DNA from: Cherax quadricarinatus
Lineage: Eukaryota > Arthropoda > Malacostraca > Decapoda > Parastacidae
Length of the DNA stretch: 64,000 nt
NCBI RefSeq assembly: GCF_038502225.1
Contig: NC_091298.1
Coordinates: 33,039,494 to 33,103,493, forward strand
Direction: 5' to 3'
Below, in pieces: positions 44,641 through 53,464 of this stretch; position 1 is the first letter of the stretch; every line of letters begins with the position of its first letter. A program made the position numbers and the translations under genes. The notes beneath the pieces are model-generated. The model made no database searches, was not told the DNA's origin, and saw only the letters and a list, made by a program, of their open reading frames with translations.

Positions 44641-46602
44641 ACACTGGTCTACAGTTTAGTGTTTCGTGTCTGTCTCATTTTTTTTTAAATTGAGACTATA
44701 TTTGCTGTCTTCCATACCTCAGGTAGTCGCTTTGTTTCGACAGAAGTGTTGAAGAGTGTTGTTAGTGTCACACACCGCTCCCTCTCTCAGGATCCATGGA
44801 GAGATGTTATTTGGCCCCATCGCCTTTAAGATATCAAGCTCGCTTAGTAGCCTCTTTACTTCTTCCTCGGTTGTATGTATTGTGTCTAACACTCGATGGT
44901 GTACCTCATCTCTCCGTCTTTATGGAACCCCTTCTGTCTCCTCTGTGAACACTCCTTTGAATCTCACGTTGAGCTCCTCACATATTCTCAATCATTTCTT
45001 GTAATCTCCCCTCCTTCCTTCCTCAGCCTGATTACTCGGTCCTTGACTCTTGTTTTCTTCCTGATGTGGCTGTACAACAGCTTCGGGTCACATTTGGCAT
45101 TCGCTGCTATGTCATTTTTGTATTGTCGCTGGGCCTCCCTTCTTACCTGTGCGTATTCTTTTCTGCCTCTACGACTGCTTTCCATATTCTCCTGGGCCCT
45201 TTGCCTTCCATTCTCTTGCACACTTGGTTTTGGCCTTTGCAATTTTGAGTGAACCAACGGCTCATCTTGGCATTCTCTTTACTTCTGTTACCCTTGGGTA
45301 CAAATCTCTCCTTAGCTTCCTTGTATATTGCTGTCACATATTCGATCAACTCATTTACTGACTACCATGCCAGTGCTCTCTCCTACTGAACCTTGTGCAG
45401 AAAATTCTTCATGCCTATGTAGTCCCTTCTCTTGTAGTTTGGCTTCCTTCATCCTACCCTTCTTGCATCCCTCTCTGCTTGCAATTCTATGTATTTGAAG
45501 CTCAGAACCACGTGATGACTGGCCCCGAGAGGTCTTTCATATGTTATGTCCTCAATATCTGAACTACTCAATATCTGAACTACTAGGTCCAGTTTTGCTG
45601 GTTCATCCTCTCCTGTCTCTGGTAGTGTGCTTTTCGTGTTGGTACACGAGGTTTCTACAGTACACCTCCATTATCTTAGCCCTCCACGTTTCTGGGTCCT
45701 CATGTGGCTCTAAGTTCTCCCAGTCAATTTCTTTGTGAATGAAGTCACCCACAATCAGTGGCTTTGCCCTGCTCGCATTAGCACTTCAGCCAGTGTGTCA
45801 ACCATCTCTCTGTTACCATCAGACTGAAGTCTTTGTAATATGTAGTCTCTTGCTTCTCCTCTGTCTCCCCTCTCCAGCTCACCAAAATCCCAATGGTTTT
45901 TGATGAGCAGTGCAACTCCTCCTCCCCCATTGTTCCCTCTGTCTAACCTCGGGATCTGATATCCCATTCGAAAGATGGCATCTATCATTCCTGTGAGCTT
46001 GGTTTCTCTTACAGCTGTGATGTCTGGTGATGCCTCTTTGATTCTTTCATTCCACTCCTCCCAGTTGTTATTCCCTCAGCGTTTGTGTACCATCCCTTGA
46101 GTTTCCTCTACACCACTGTGTTCTGGGGGGTCTGTGAGGGTGGAGGGCCTGTACTGTGCTGTGGGATTCTAAAGCATATTGTGGGGTAGGGGTTCTAAGT
46201 GTAGATTGTGGTTTGTGCTGGGATAGCGTGTTTGGCTTTCGGGTTCTGATGGTGGTTCTGTGTGTGCTTGTGCTTGATGCTCTGCCCAGCTCTGGTTGTC
46301 TTCTACTGACTCTGTCCTTGTCTCTCTTCCTAGCTCATTTCGTTTCTTTGTCTTCTCCCTCAGCAACTGTCATTCTGTTCTTGTTCTGTCGCTGTGTAGG
46401 AACACCATCTTGTATGTTGATAATTCCTTCAGCTGTGACTTTTCTTGCAGGATCCTGTTCCTCACCATTTCTGTCTTGAAAATCAGTCTGACCGGCCGAT
46501 TTCTTCTCTTCAGGTACCCAGGTACCTTAGTTGTGCCTCTGCATGGGACATGTCATCTTCTATAGCTGCTACAGTGATCCTCCTTTCTTATGTTATGTTC
46601 TT

Positions 46603-46869
46603 ATGAGTGGAACAGTCTACCTAGTTGGGTTATTGAGGCTAAAACCTTGGGTAATTTCAAATATAGGTTGGATAAATACATGAGTGAAAGGGGCTGGATT
46701 TGAGTGGGACTTACATGTGAGAGTGGATAGAGTTATCAGAGCTTATTTCTTGGGTGACATTGAAAATCGTGTTGGGCAAATGTTTTGTTAGTGGGATGGA
46801 GTGTAAAGGACCTGCCAAGTATGGGCCAACAGGCCTGCTGCAGTGTTCCTCCTTTATGTTCTTATGTTC
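46603..46869 (+). mobile_element. CR1 3' end fragment
   Basis: Opens in the GTGGAACAGTCTACCTAG codons (EWNSLPS-like motif) and shares the 3' UTR of the CR1 at 54021-54174, including GGGCCAACAGGCCTGCTGCA, ending in TTATGTTC-type octamer repeats. Inserted in the ORF1 part of the minus-strand LINE and flanked on both sides by TTATG words. Confidence 0.8.
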
Positions 46870-47090
46870 TCCCCCTCTCACTGCTATCCCTCCTCCTAAC
46901 AGCTCTCCCCCTACATTCCTTAGCCTTGCTTGCTGGACTGATAGGGCCTTAGCATAAGTCCTGTCTCCTTCTTTCTACTGGGTTCCTCGTTAGATAGGGG
47001 TGTACCTGCTTCAGATGACATGTGTTATCTGGGCAACAGTCTTGTAACTTGCTTCAACATATTTACCTCATATTTTAGGACCTATAACAA

Positions 47091-47279
47091 AATAAATAAC
47101 AAAAAGGCACAATACCGTGACTGGAACGATACACAAATAACCCGCACATAAAAGACAGAAGCTTACGACGACGTTTCGGTCCGACTTGGACCATTGACAA
47201 AGTCACACTTTGTCAATGGTCCAAGTCGGACCGAAACGTCGTCGTAAGCTTCTGTCTTTTATGTGCGGGTTATTTGTGT
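47091..47279. mobile_element. Hammerhead foldback element, family E, perfect arms, 11-bp TSD
   Basis: Arms 47130-47203 and 47207-47280 are exact reverse complements over 74 bp with a 3-nt loop (CAC). The flanking duplication ACCTATAACAA is at 47080-47090 and 47280-47290. The left side carries the 39-bp extra tail with AATACCGTGACTGG. Each arm reads UUGUCAA, U, GGUCC-AAGUC-GGACC, GAAA, CGUCGUCG on its own strand. Box I has U3 and A8 but A6 is U, and helix I is not obvious, so activity is doubtful. Perfect arms point to very recent origin or gene conversion. Confidence 0.9.
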
Positions 47280-47290
47280 ACCTATAACAA

Positions 47291-47495
47291 CACTGCACTA
47301 GCCAAGGACTCGAACCCATGCTGCTTTGGCTTGCCTTATGGTAGGCGAAACCACATGACGCCCTTATCCACTGAACCATACGATCCTTAAGAGTAGGGCA
47401 TCCAGCAGAACTGGATGTTGTACTCCCTACCCAAGGACACACGATGATATGGATGACTCTAGGCTAGTTTCATTCTGGTCCCTGTTTGGTGTACT
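47291..47495 (-). mobile_element. tRNA-derived SINE, minus copy of inverted pair
   Basis: On the minus strand, an A-box-like TGGTTCAGTGG and B-box GGTTCGAGTCC (47306-47316) are spaced as in a tRNA-like promoter. The same body (GGTAGGGAGTACAACATCCAG) occurs in the plus copy. The pol III promoter is intact by sequence. No tRNA cloverleaf. Confidence 0.75.
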
Positions 47496-47552
47496 AGTTC
47501 AACAACCAGTATTTTATATTATTGTGACCACGAACGAGTGGTATTGATCAAT

Positions 47553-47775
47553 AGTACACCAAACAGAGACTAGAATGAAATTAGCCTAGAGTTATCCGCA
47601 CCATCGTGTGTCCATGGGTAGGGAGTACAACATCCAGTTCTGCTGGATGCCTACTCTTAAGGATCATATGGTTCAGTGGATAAGGGCGTCATGTGTTTTC
47701 GCCCACCATGAGGCAGGCCAAAACAGCATGGGTTCGAGTCCTTGGCTAGTGCAGTGTTGTTATTAATCAATACCA
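47553..47775 (+). mobile_element. tRNA-derived SINE, plus copy of inverted pair
   Basis: A box TGGTTCAGTGG (47669-47679) and B box GGTTCGAGTCC (47731-47741). The body upstream of the A box mirrors the minus copy at 47291-47495. Head-to-head layout with about 57 bp between the two. Confidence 0.75.
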
Positions 47776-48048
47776 CTCGTTCATGGTCACAATAATTCTA
47801 GGACCTGTATCCTGGCCTCTATGGCTTTAGCCTGTGACTCCCATTTCTTCTTCTTTTCCTCCATCATCTCCATTTATGCAGAAAGCTCACCTAGTTTGCT
47901 CTTCCCCTCTTGTTTCATTCTTTTACATTGCTCTTCCCTTCATTCTTCCTTATCAGAACCATCTTCTAATCCCCTGAGCCTTCGACTTCCCCTCTGAGCC
48001 CCCAGTATTTTTATGGGTAAGGTTTTTGTAATGTGTGTGAGTGTGCTG

Positions 48049-48114
48049 TTTGTGCGTGTGTGTGTGCGTGTGTGTGTGTGTGCGTGCGTGTGTGTGTGTG
48101 TGCGTGTGTTTGTT

Positions 48115-48176
<62 letters not shown>
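48049..48176. repeat. (GT)n microsatellite next to LINE 5' end
   Basis: GT tract interrupted by GTGC and TTTG steps, just upstream (minus sense) of the ORF1 start of the AC-flanked LINE. Confidence 0.95.
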
Positions 48177-48177
<1 letters not shown>

Positions 48178-48312
48178 CAGCTAGAGAGTGGTAGAGAGGG
48201 AGAGGTGGAGAGAAAGAGGCATAGTTGAAAAGAGAGAGGGAGAGGTGGAGAGAAAGAGGCATAGTTGAAGAGAGAGAGGTGGAGTGTGCGTGTGTGTGTG
48301 TGTGCGTGTGTT

Positions 48313-48403
<91 letters not shown>

Positions 48404-48590
48404 CAGCTAGAGAGTGGTAGAGAGGGAGAGGTGGAGAGAAAGAGGCATAGTTGAAAAGAGAGAGGGAGAGGTGGAGAGAAAGAGGCATAGTTGAAGAGAG
48501 AGAGGTGGAGAGAAAGAGAGGGAGAAGTGGAGAGACAGAGGAATGAAGGAGGTGGGGGGGGGAGTTGTAAGGGGAAGAGAGATGTGTGTG
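48177..48590. repeat. 225-bp tandem duplication of GA-rich plus (GT)n unit
   Basis: ACAGCTAGAGAGTGGTAGAG starts at 48177 and again at 48402. Each is preceded by (GT)n and followed by GAGAAAGAGGCATAGTTGAA repeats. The copies are nearly identical over about 113 bp. 48516-48590 continues as GA-rich DNA. Confidence 0.9.
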
Positions 48591-48602
48591 TGTGTATGTG
48601 TG

Positions 48603-48932
48603 TGCTCACCTATTTTACTCACCTATTTGTGGTTGTAGGGGTCGATTCATAGCTCGTGGCCCGGCCTCTTCGCTGATCGCTGCTGGATCCTCTCTTTCCC
48701 TACTCCATGAGCTTTATCAAACCTCATTTTAAAACTGTGTGTGAGTCCTGCCTCCACTACGCCACTTTCCAGACTATTCCACTTCCTGACAACTCTGTGA
48801 TTGAAGAAATACTTCCTAACATCCCACTGACTCATCTGAGTCATCAACTTCCAATTGTGACCCCTTGTTTCTGTTTCCCATTTCTGGAACATCCTGTCCC
48901 TGTTCAACTTGTCAATTCCTCTCATTATTGTA
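48603..48932 (-). mobile_element. AC-flanked LINE 3' end (host of CR1), first half
   Basis: Minus strand: RDRMFQKW, WKLMTQMSQWDVRKYFF, RKWNSLESGVVEAGLTHSFK and the 3' UTR with TAGGTGAGTA words, bordered by (GT)n-rich DNA at 48585-48600. Reading stops at 48932 in the middle of the LRGIDKLNRD block and resumes at 54175. Confidence 0.85.
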
Positions 48933-48934
48933 CA

Positions 48935-49133
48935 GTGGTGACGTGTACTTAGCTCACAGTGGTGACGTGTACTTAGCTCAGTGGTGACGTGTACTTAGCT
49001 TGAGTGGTGACGTGTACTTAGCTCAGTGGTGACGTGTACTTAGCTCAGTGGTGACGTGTACTTAGCTCAGTGGTGACGTGTACTTAGCTCAGTGGTGACG
49101 TGTACTTAGCAAGTGGTGACGTGTACTTAGCTC
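48935..49133. repeat. 22-bp tandem repeat in CR1 5' UTR, 9 copies
   Basis: GTGGTGACGTGTACTTAGCT starts at 48935, 48959, 48981, 49004, 49026, 49048, 49070, 49092 and 49113. Each contains TGACGT, the CRE/ATF-type half palindrome. It lies 40 bp upstream of the ORF1 start, so it may act as an internal promoter array (inference). Confidence 0.9.
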
Positions 49134-49175
49134 TGTGAAGACCTGTTTGTGTGCTCTCTGTGAATCTGAACCAGG

Positions 49176-50141
49176 ATGCCCTCTCTTGAGCAGCTTTACC
49201 AGCAGCTGAGAGAAGAACTCAGAGTTGCTAAACTGGAGATACGGCGATTGACGGAGGAGAACAAGAGGATTCGTAGTAATCCTCCTGTTGTGAGTCCCCA
49301 GGTTAAGAGGGGAGCTTGGTCAGTGGCCGGGCAACATGGAACCAAGCTGAAGATTAAGAGAACGGTTGGAGAGGCAGAAACAACGAGAAACCAGAAGACT
49401 GCCGTGGAAACTTCCAACTCATTCTCGGTGCTACCTGACGAATGTGAGTGTTCTACTGGGAATGCCACAACGAGCACCAAGGAAGCATTGGCAGACGTGA
49501 GTGAGACATCCCTAGAAACCCCAACGAAGACCATCGAGAACGTCATGACGAATTCTACAAGTGGTGTAATGCTACCTGGCGAATGTGAGTCGACTACTCG
49601 GAGCATCACTACGGACGACGCCAAGGAAGGTAAAAACATTGTTGTTGTTGGGGATAGCCAGATTAGGTACATGGATAGGGCATTCTGTTTGAAGGATAGG
49701 AGTAGGAGGCAGAGAGTGTGTTTTCCTGGGGCTGGGATGAAGGATATTGTTAGCCGTCTGGATGACATCATGAGAGGTAATGGGAGCAATCCTATTATCT
49801 GTCTCAGTGCTGGAGGCAACGATGTTGGCAGACGTAGGAGTGAGGACCTGATTAGCAGGTACAGGTCAGCAATAGAGATAATTAGGAAGAAGGGTGGGAA
49901 ACCTGTCATATGTGGCATTTTGCCAAGGAGAGGAGTTGGAAATGAATGGTTGTCCAGGGCAATTGGTGTCAATTGCTGGCTGGACAAATACTGTAAGGAA
50001 AATGCGGTAACATTCATTGACAACTGGGACCTCTTCTATGGCAGAAATGACATGTATGCCAGGGATGGGGTTCACTTGTCTAGGTGTGGGGTGGGAGCAC
50101 TGGCCAACGCAGTGGAGGGAGCTGTTAGGTCTTTAAACTAG
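49176..50141 (+). CDS. CR1 ORF1 protein: coiled coil plus SGNH esterase-like domain
   Basis: 321 residues, no stop. Residues about 4-35 form a leucine-rich heptad region (LYQQLREELRVAKLEIRRL). Residues about 40-150 are a polar linker. From about 153 comes an SGNH-hydrolase-like domain: GDSQIRY with the serine at about 161, LSAGGNDVG (block III, N), and a C-terminal RDGVHLS with D and H at about 297 and 300. CR1-clade ORF1 proteins with an esterase domain are established; the coiled coil is thought to mediate oligomerisation on RNA. The ATG at 49176 directly follows the 5' repeat and gives the full coiled coil. All catalytic residues appear present. Confidence 0.85.
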   Translation: MPSLEQLYQQLREELRVAKLEIRRLTEENKRIRSNPPVVSPQVKRGAWSVAGQHGTKLKIKRTVGEAETTRNQKTAVETSNSFSVLPDECECSTGNATTSTKEALADVSETSLETPTKTIENVMTNSTSGVMLPGECESTTRSITTDDAKEGKNIVVVGDSQIRYMDRAFCLKDRSRRQRVCFPGAGMKDIVSRLDDIMRGNGSNPIICLSAGGNDVGRRRSEDLISRYRSAIEIIRKKGGKPVICGILPRRGVGNEWLSRAIGVNCWLDKYCKENAVTFIDNWDLFYGRNDMYARDGVHLSRCGVGALANAVEGAVRSLN

Positions 50142-50155
50142 GAATAGTTAGTGGT

Positions 50156-52543
50156 ATGGGTTTTGGCGGGAAAACTGTGAAGTCGCAGGGTAGTAACATG
50201 AGTACTAGGAGAACTAGTAATAGGCAAAATGAGGAGGATATTGGAAAGCCAGTGGCACTAATTGACAATGACAGTAATAGGTTTAGTGGAATAACAGAAA
50301 GGAGCAGGAAGGGTAAAGAGATAGGAGGGTCATTAAATATTTATTACACAAATAGTCGCAGTGCTAGGAATAAGATGGACGAGTTGAGACTAGTTGCTAG
50401 TGCAGGTAACATAGATGTATTTGCCATTACTGAGACGTGGTTTAATTCAAAAAGTCGGGACATGCCTGCAGAATGTCACATTCAGGGTTTTAAATTGTTC
50501 CAAGTAGATAGAAGTATCGGGAAGGGGGGTGGGGTGGCATTGTATGTCCGAGATCGCTTGAACTGTTGCATAAAAACGGGTATTAAGTCTGAAGTAACAC
50601 ATACAGAGTCTGTTTGGATAGAATTTTCAGAGGGGCATGAAAAATTAATTTTAGGTGTGATATACCGTCCCCCAAATTTAGATAGGGACCAGGGGAGACT
50701 ACTATGGGAGGAAATTGTTAGGGCCACAAGGCACGATAATGTAGTAATTCTAGGAGACTTTAACTTTAGTCATATTGATTGGAATTTCTTGACTGGGAAT
50801 TTAGAATCATACGATTTCTTAGAAGTAGTTCAGGATTGTTTTTTGAAGCAGTTTGTGACAGAACCTACAAGGGGTAATAACCTGCTTGACTTAGTTCTGG
50901 CAAACAATGAATCCCTTGTTAATAATTTAGAAGTCTCAGAGGAACTGGGTGCTAGCGACCACAAATCAATTACATGTAGAATTGAATGGAGGTATGATAG
51001 TAGGGATAACTCAGTAACAGTCCCAGATTTTCGCTTAGCAGATTACGATGGGCTTAGAGAACACTTATCATCTGTTGACTGGGGTAACGAAGAGAGCTAT
51101 CAATATGACAGTTTTCTGAACACAATACATGCTGCTCAAAGAACGTTTATCCCTTATAAGGAAATTAGATCAAATAGAAATGACCCAAAATGGATGAAAA
51201 ATAGGCTGAAATATCTACTAGGACATAAGAAAGGAATTTATAGGCGTATCAAAAGAGGCGAGGGTCATCTTATAAATCAGTATATTGACATTAAGAGGGA
51301 CATTAAAAAGGGGATAAGAAAAGCTAAAAGGGACTATGAAATTAAAGTTGCTAGGAATTCTAAAACTAACCCAAAAAGTTTTTTCCAGGTCTATAGAACA
51401 AAAGTCAGAGATAAGATAGGTCCCCTTAAAAATAACTATGGGCATCTTACTGACAAAGAGAATGAAATGTGCTCGATTTTAAATAATTATTTTCTCTCGG
51501 TTTTTACACAGGAAGACACTAATAATATTCCGGTAATTAATTTTTATAGTGGATCAGAAGAAGATAAATTATGTAACATCACAGTCACTAGTGAAATGGT
51601 TGTGAAGCAGATAGACAGACTGAAGCAAAATAAGTCACCGGGTCCTGATGAGGTTTTTTCAAGGGTTCTAAAGGAATGCAAAATGGAAGTCTGTGAACCA
51701 TTAACTAATATTTTTAATTTATCTCTTCAAACAGGTGCAGTGTCTGATATGTGGAAGATGGCTAATGTAATTCCTATTTTTAAAACAGGGGACAAGTCGT
51801 TACCGTCAAATTACCGCCCAATAAGCCTGACCTCAATTGTAGGCAAATTACTAGAGTCAATTATAGCTGAGATTATAAGAAGCCATCTCGATAAGCATAG
51901 CTTGATTAATGATACTCAGCATGGATTCACAAGAGGCCGGTCTTGTCTAACTAATTTATTAACTTTCTTCAGTAAAGCTTTTGAGGCTGTTGACCACGAT
52001 AAAGAATTTGATATTATTTACTTAGATTTTAGTAAGGCATTTGATAGAGTTCCGCACCAAAGACTGTTGAAGAAAGTAGCAGCTCATGGCATTGGGGGAA
52101 GGGTGCTCTCGTGGATCGAATCATGGCTCACAGACAGGAAGCAAAGAGTGTCCATAAATGGGGTTAAATCCGAGTGGGGATCAGTAACAAGTGGCGTTCC
52201 ACAGGGATCAGTCTTGGGCCCGTTGTTGTTTATAATATATATCAATGATCTTGATGAAGGAATTACTAGTGATATGAGCAAATTCGCCGATGACACGAAG
52301 ATAGGTAGGATAATTGATTCAAACGTAGATGTTATGGAACTTCAGGAGGATTTAGACAAACTCTACTCTTGGTCAGAAAAGTGGCAGATGCAGTTCAATG
52401 TAGATAAATGCAAGGTTCTGAAGCTCGGGAGTGTCCATAACCCTAGCACTTATAAGTTAAATAATGTAGAACTTAACCATACAGATTGCGAAAAGGACTT
52501 GGGGGTTATGGTAAGCAGCAACCTTAAACCAAGACAGCAATGA
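50156..52543 (+). CDS. CR1 ORF2: endonuclease and reverse transcriptase, truncated by foldback insertion
   Basis: 795 codons starting 14 nt after ORF1. Endonuclease: NIYYTNSRSARNKMDEL (about residue 60), ITETWF (catalytic E), GKGGGVALYV, VIYRPPN, ILGDFNFSHIDW (catalytic D/N), LLDLVLA and GASDHKSI (catalytic D/H). RT: NKSPGPDEV, NYRPISLTSI, DTQHGFTRGRSCLTNL, IIYLDFSKAFDRV (block A), SGVPQGSVLGPLLFIIYIND and KFADDTKIG (catalytic D-D). The frame ends at TGA (52541-52543), created where the foldback joins the CAATG target. The same frame resumes at 53465. Every expected catalytic residue is present, so the copy was probably competent until the insertion. Confidence 0.9.
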   Translation: MGFGGKTVKSQGSNMSTRRTSNRQNEEDIGKPVALIDNDSNRFSGITERSRKGKEIGGSLNIYYTNSRSARNKMDELRLVASAGNIDVFAITETWFNSKSRDMPAECHIQGFKLFQVDRSIGKGGGVALYVRDRLNCCIKTGIKSEVTHTESVWIEFSEGHEKLILGVIYRPPNLDRDQGRLLWEEIVRATRHDNVVILGDFNFSHIDWNFLTGNLESYDFLEVVQDCFLKQFVTEPTRGNNLLDLVLANNESLVNNLEVSEELGASDHKSITCRIEWRYDSRDNSVTVPDFRLADYDGLREHLSSVDWGNEESYQYDSFLNTIHAAQRTFIPYKEIRSNRNDPKWMKNRLKYLLGHKKGIYRRIKRGEGHLINQYIDIKRDIKKGIRKAKRDYEIKVARNSKTNPKSFFQVYRTKVRDKIGPLKNNYGHLTDKENEMCSILNNYFLSVFTQEDTNNIPVINFYSGSEEDKLCNITVTSEMVVKQIDRLKQNKSPGPDEVFSRVLKECKMEVCEPLTNIFNLSLQTGAVSDMWKMANVIPIFKTGDKSLPSNYRPISLTSIVGKLLESIIAEIIRSHLDKHSLINDTQHGFTRGRSCLTNLLTFFSKAFEAVDHDKEFDIIYLDFSKAFDRVPHQRLLKKVAAHGIGGRVLSWIESWLTDRKQRVSINGVKSEWGSVTSGVPQGSVLGPLLFIIYINDLDEGITSDMSKFADDTKIGRIIDSNVDVMELQEDLDKLYSWSEKWQMQFNVDKCKVLKLGSVHNPSTYKLNNVELNHTDCEKDLGVMVSSNLKPRQQ

Positions 52544-52612
52544 ACATCAAAATGGTATACAATACCGACAGGTTGTTAGGTAAGACACATATGCAACAGT
52601 TAGACAACTTTA

Positions 52613-52654
52613 TTCCGAAATGTTTCGCCTACACAGTAGGCTTCTTCAGTCGAA
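52613..52654 (-). ncRNA. Hammerhead-like ribozyme motif, family B (minus copy)
   Basis: Minus strand: UUCGA, CUGAAGA, A, GCCUAC-UGU-GUAGGC, GAAA, CAU, U, UCGGA. The helix I pair UUCGA/UCGGA is intact. Helix III ACGU has mutated to ACAU in this arm, which would weaken dimer pairing. Confidence 0.55.
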
Positions 52655-53378
52655 TACAGAAAGTAGGCAGGAACAGTAGAGATGTGAAGACGATGTAATC
52701 AGTCCATCACCCTTAAAGTCGTAGAATTTGAGGTTGTCAGTCCCTCGGCCTGGAGAAGTTCAGTTCCATAGTCAGGAACTATCTGAAGATCAAGCGACAG
52801 TGCGGAGACTTAAATACTGTCGGAAGGAGAGGTGCAGGGTAGTAGTAGTAGTAGTAGTAGTAGTAATAGTAGTAGTGAGAGGCAACTGAGAGGTCATGTC
52901 CCTCTCAGATCCAACCCTTCTCACTTGAAAAGCTTGTTCAAGGTGTTTTCTGTACCAAGATGCCACGTGTTGCAGTGTCTGACAAGATGAACATCAAAAT
53001 GGTATACAATACCGTCGGTATTGTATACCATTTTGATGTTCATCTTGTCAGACACTGCAACACGTGGCATCTTGGTACAGAAAACACCTTGAACAAGCTT
53101 TTCAAGTGAGAAGGGTTGGATCTGAGAGGGACATGACCTCTCAGTTGCCTCTCACTACTACTATTACTACTACTACTACTACTACTACTACTACCCTGCA
53201 CCTCTCCTTCCGACAGTATTTAAGTCTCCGCACTGTCGCTTGATCTTCAGATAGTTCCTGACTATGGAACTGAACTTCTCCAGGCCGAGGGACTGACAAC
53301 CTCAAATTCTACGACTTTAAGGGTGATGGACTGATTACATCGTCTTCACATCTCTACTGTTCCTGCCTACTTTCTGTA

Positions 53379-53420
53379 TTCGACTGAAGAAGCCTACTGT
53401 GTAGGCGAAACGTTTCGGAA
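53379..53420 (+). ncRNA. Hammerhead-like ribozyme motif, family B (plus copy)
   Basis: UUCGA, CUGAAGA, A, GCCUAC-UGU-GUAGGC, GAAA, CGU, U, UCGGA. Helix I has five pairs (one G-U). Position 7 of box I is A, where variation is tolerated. Helix II is six perfect pairs. Helix III is self-complementary ACGU. Expected cut 53414/53415. Confidence 0.65.
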
Positions 53421-53464
53421 TAAAGTTGTCTAACTGTTGCATATGTGTCTTACCTAACAAGACA

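Larger units (their letters stand above)
44044..48010 (-). mobile_element. AC-flanked LINE, nearly full length, split by insertions
   Basis: From right to left on the minus strand: ORF1 coiled-coil (CKRMKQEGKSKLGELS and EKKKKWESQAKAIEARIQVL, about 47810-47940), later ORF1 with RNRPVRLIFKTE (about 46460-46500), an acidic linker, then the endonuclease (SPDITAVRETKLTGMIDAIF region and NGGGGVALLIKN, 45755-46040). A basic linker (44988-45257) and RT motifs (DRVTAVRQERE, VDCVFMDCKKA, VPHKILVHKLE, SGVPQGSVLG, 44044-44320) follow. It is the longest copy of this family here. The sequence just upstream of ORF1 is (GT)n at 48049, so the 5' end also borders (AC)n. Interrupted by a CR1 tail, an inverted SINE pair and a foldback, and frameshifted. 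Confidence 0.75.
52543..53457. mobile_element. 915-bp hammerhead foldback element, family B, with 13-bp TSD
   Basis: Arms of about 440 bp (52573-53014 and 53016-53460) meet at T 53015. The exact duplication CAAGACAGCAATG lies at 52530-52542 and 53458-53470. Each arm contains, from the centre outwards, a segment with TGCAACACGTGGC, a (TAG/TAC)n tract, unique DNA, the hammerhead-like core and a TTGCATATGTGTCTTACC tail. The left end has an additional 30 bp (52543-52572) repeating the sequence at the palindrome centre (AACATCAAAATGGTATACAA), so the module's start recurs at its end. The two arms are almost identical. Confidence 0.9.

Noticed and set aside
44756..45738. Plus-strand hydrophobic ORFs
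   Set aside because: They are antisense shadows of the minus-strand LINE endonuclease and linker.
47669..47741. Functional tRNA gene
   Set aside because: A and B boxes are present, but no acceptor or anticodon stems can be paired, so it is a SINE head.
49196..50023. 275-residue minus-strand ORF
   Set aside because: It lies fully opposite CR1 ORF1, whose domains explain the sequence.
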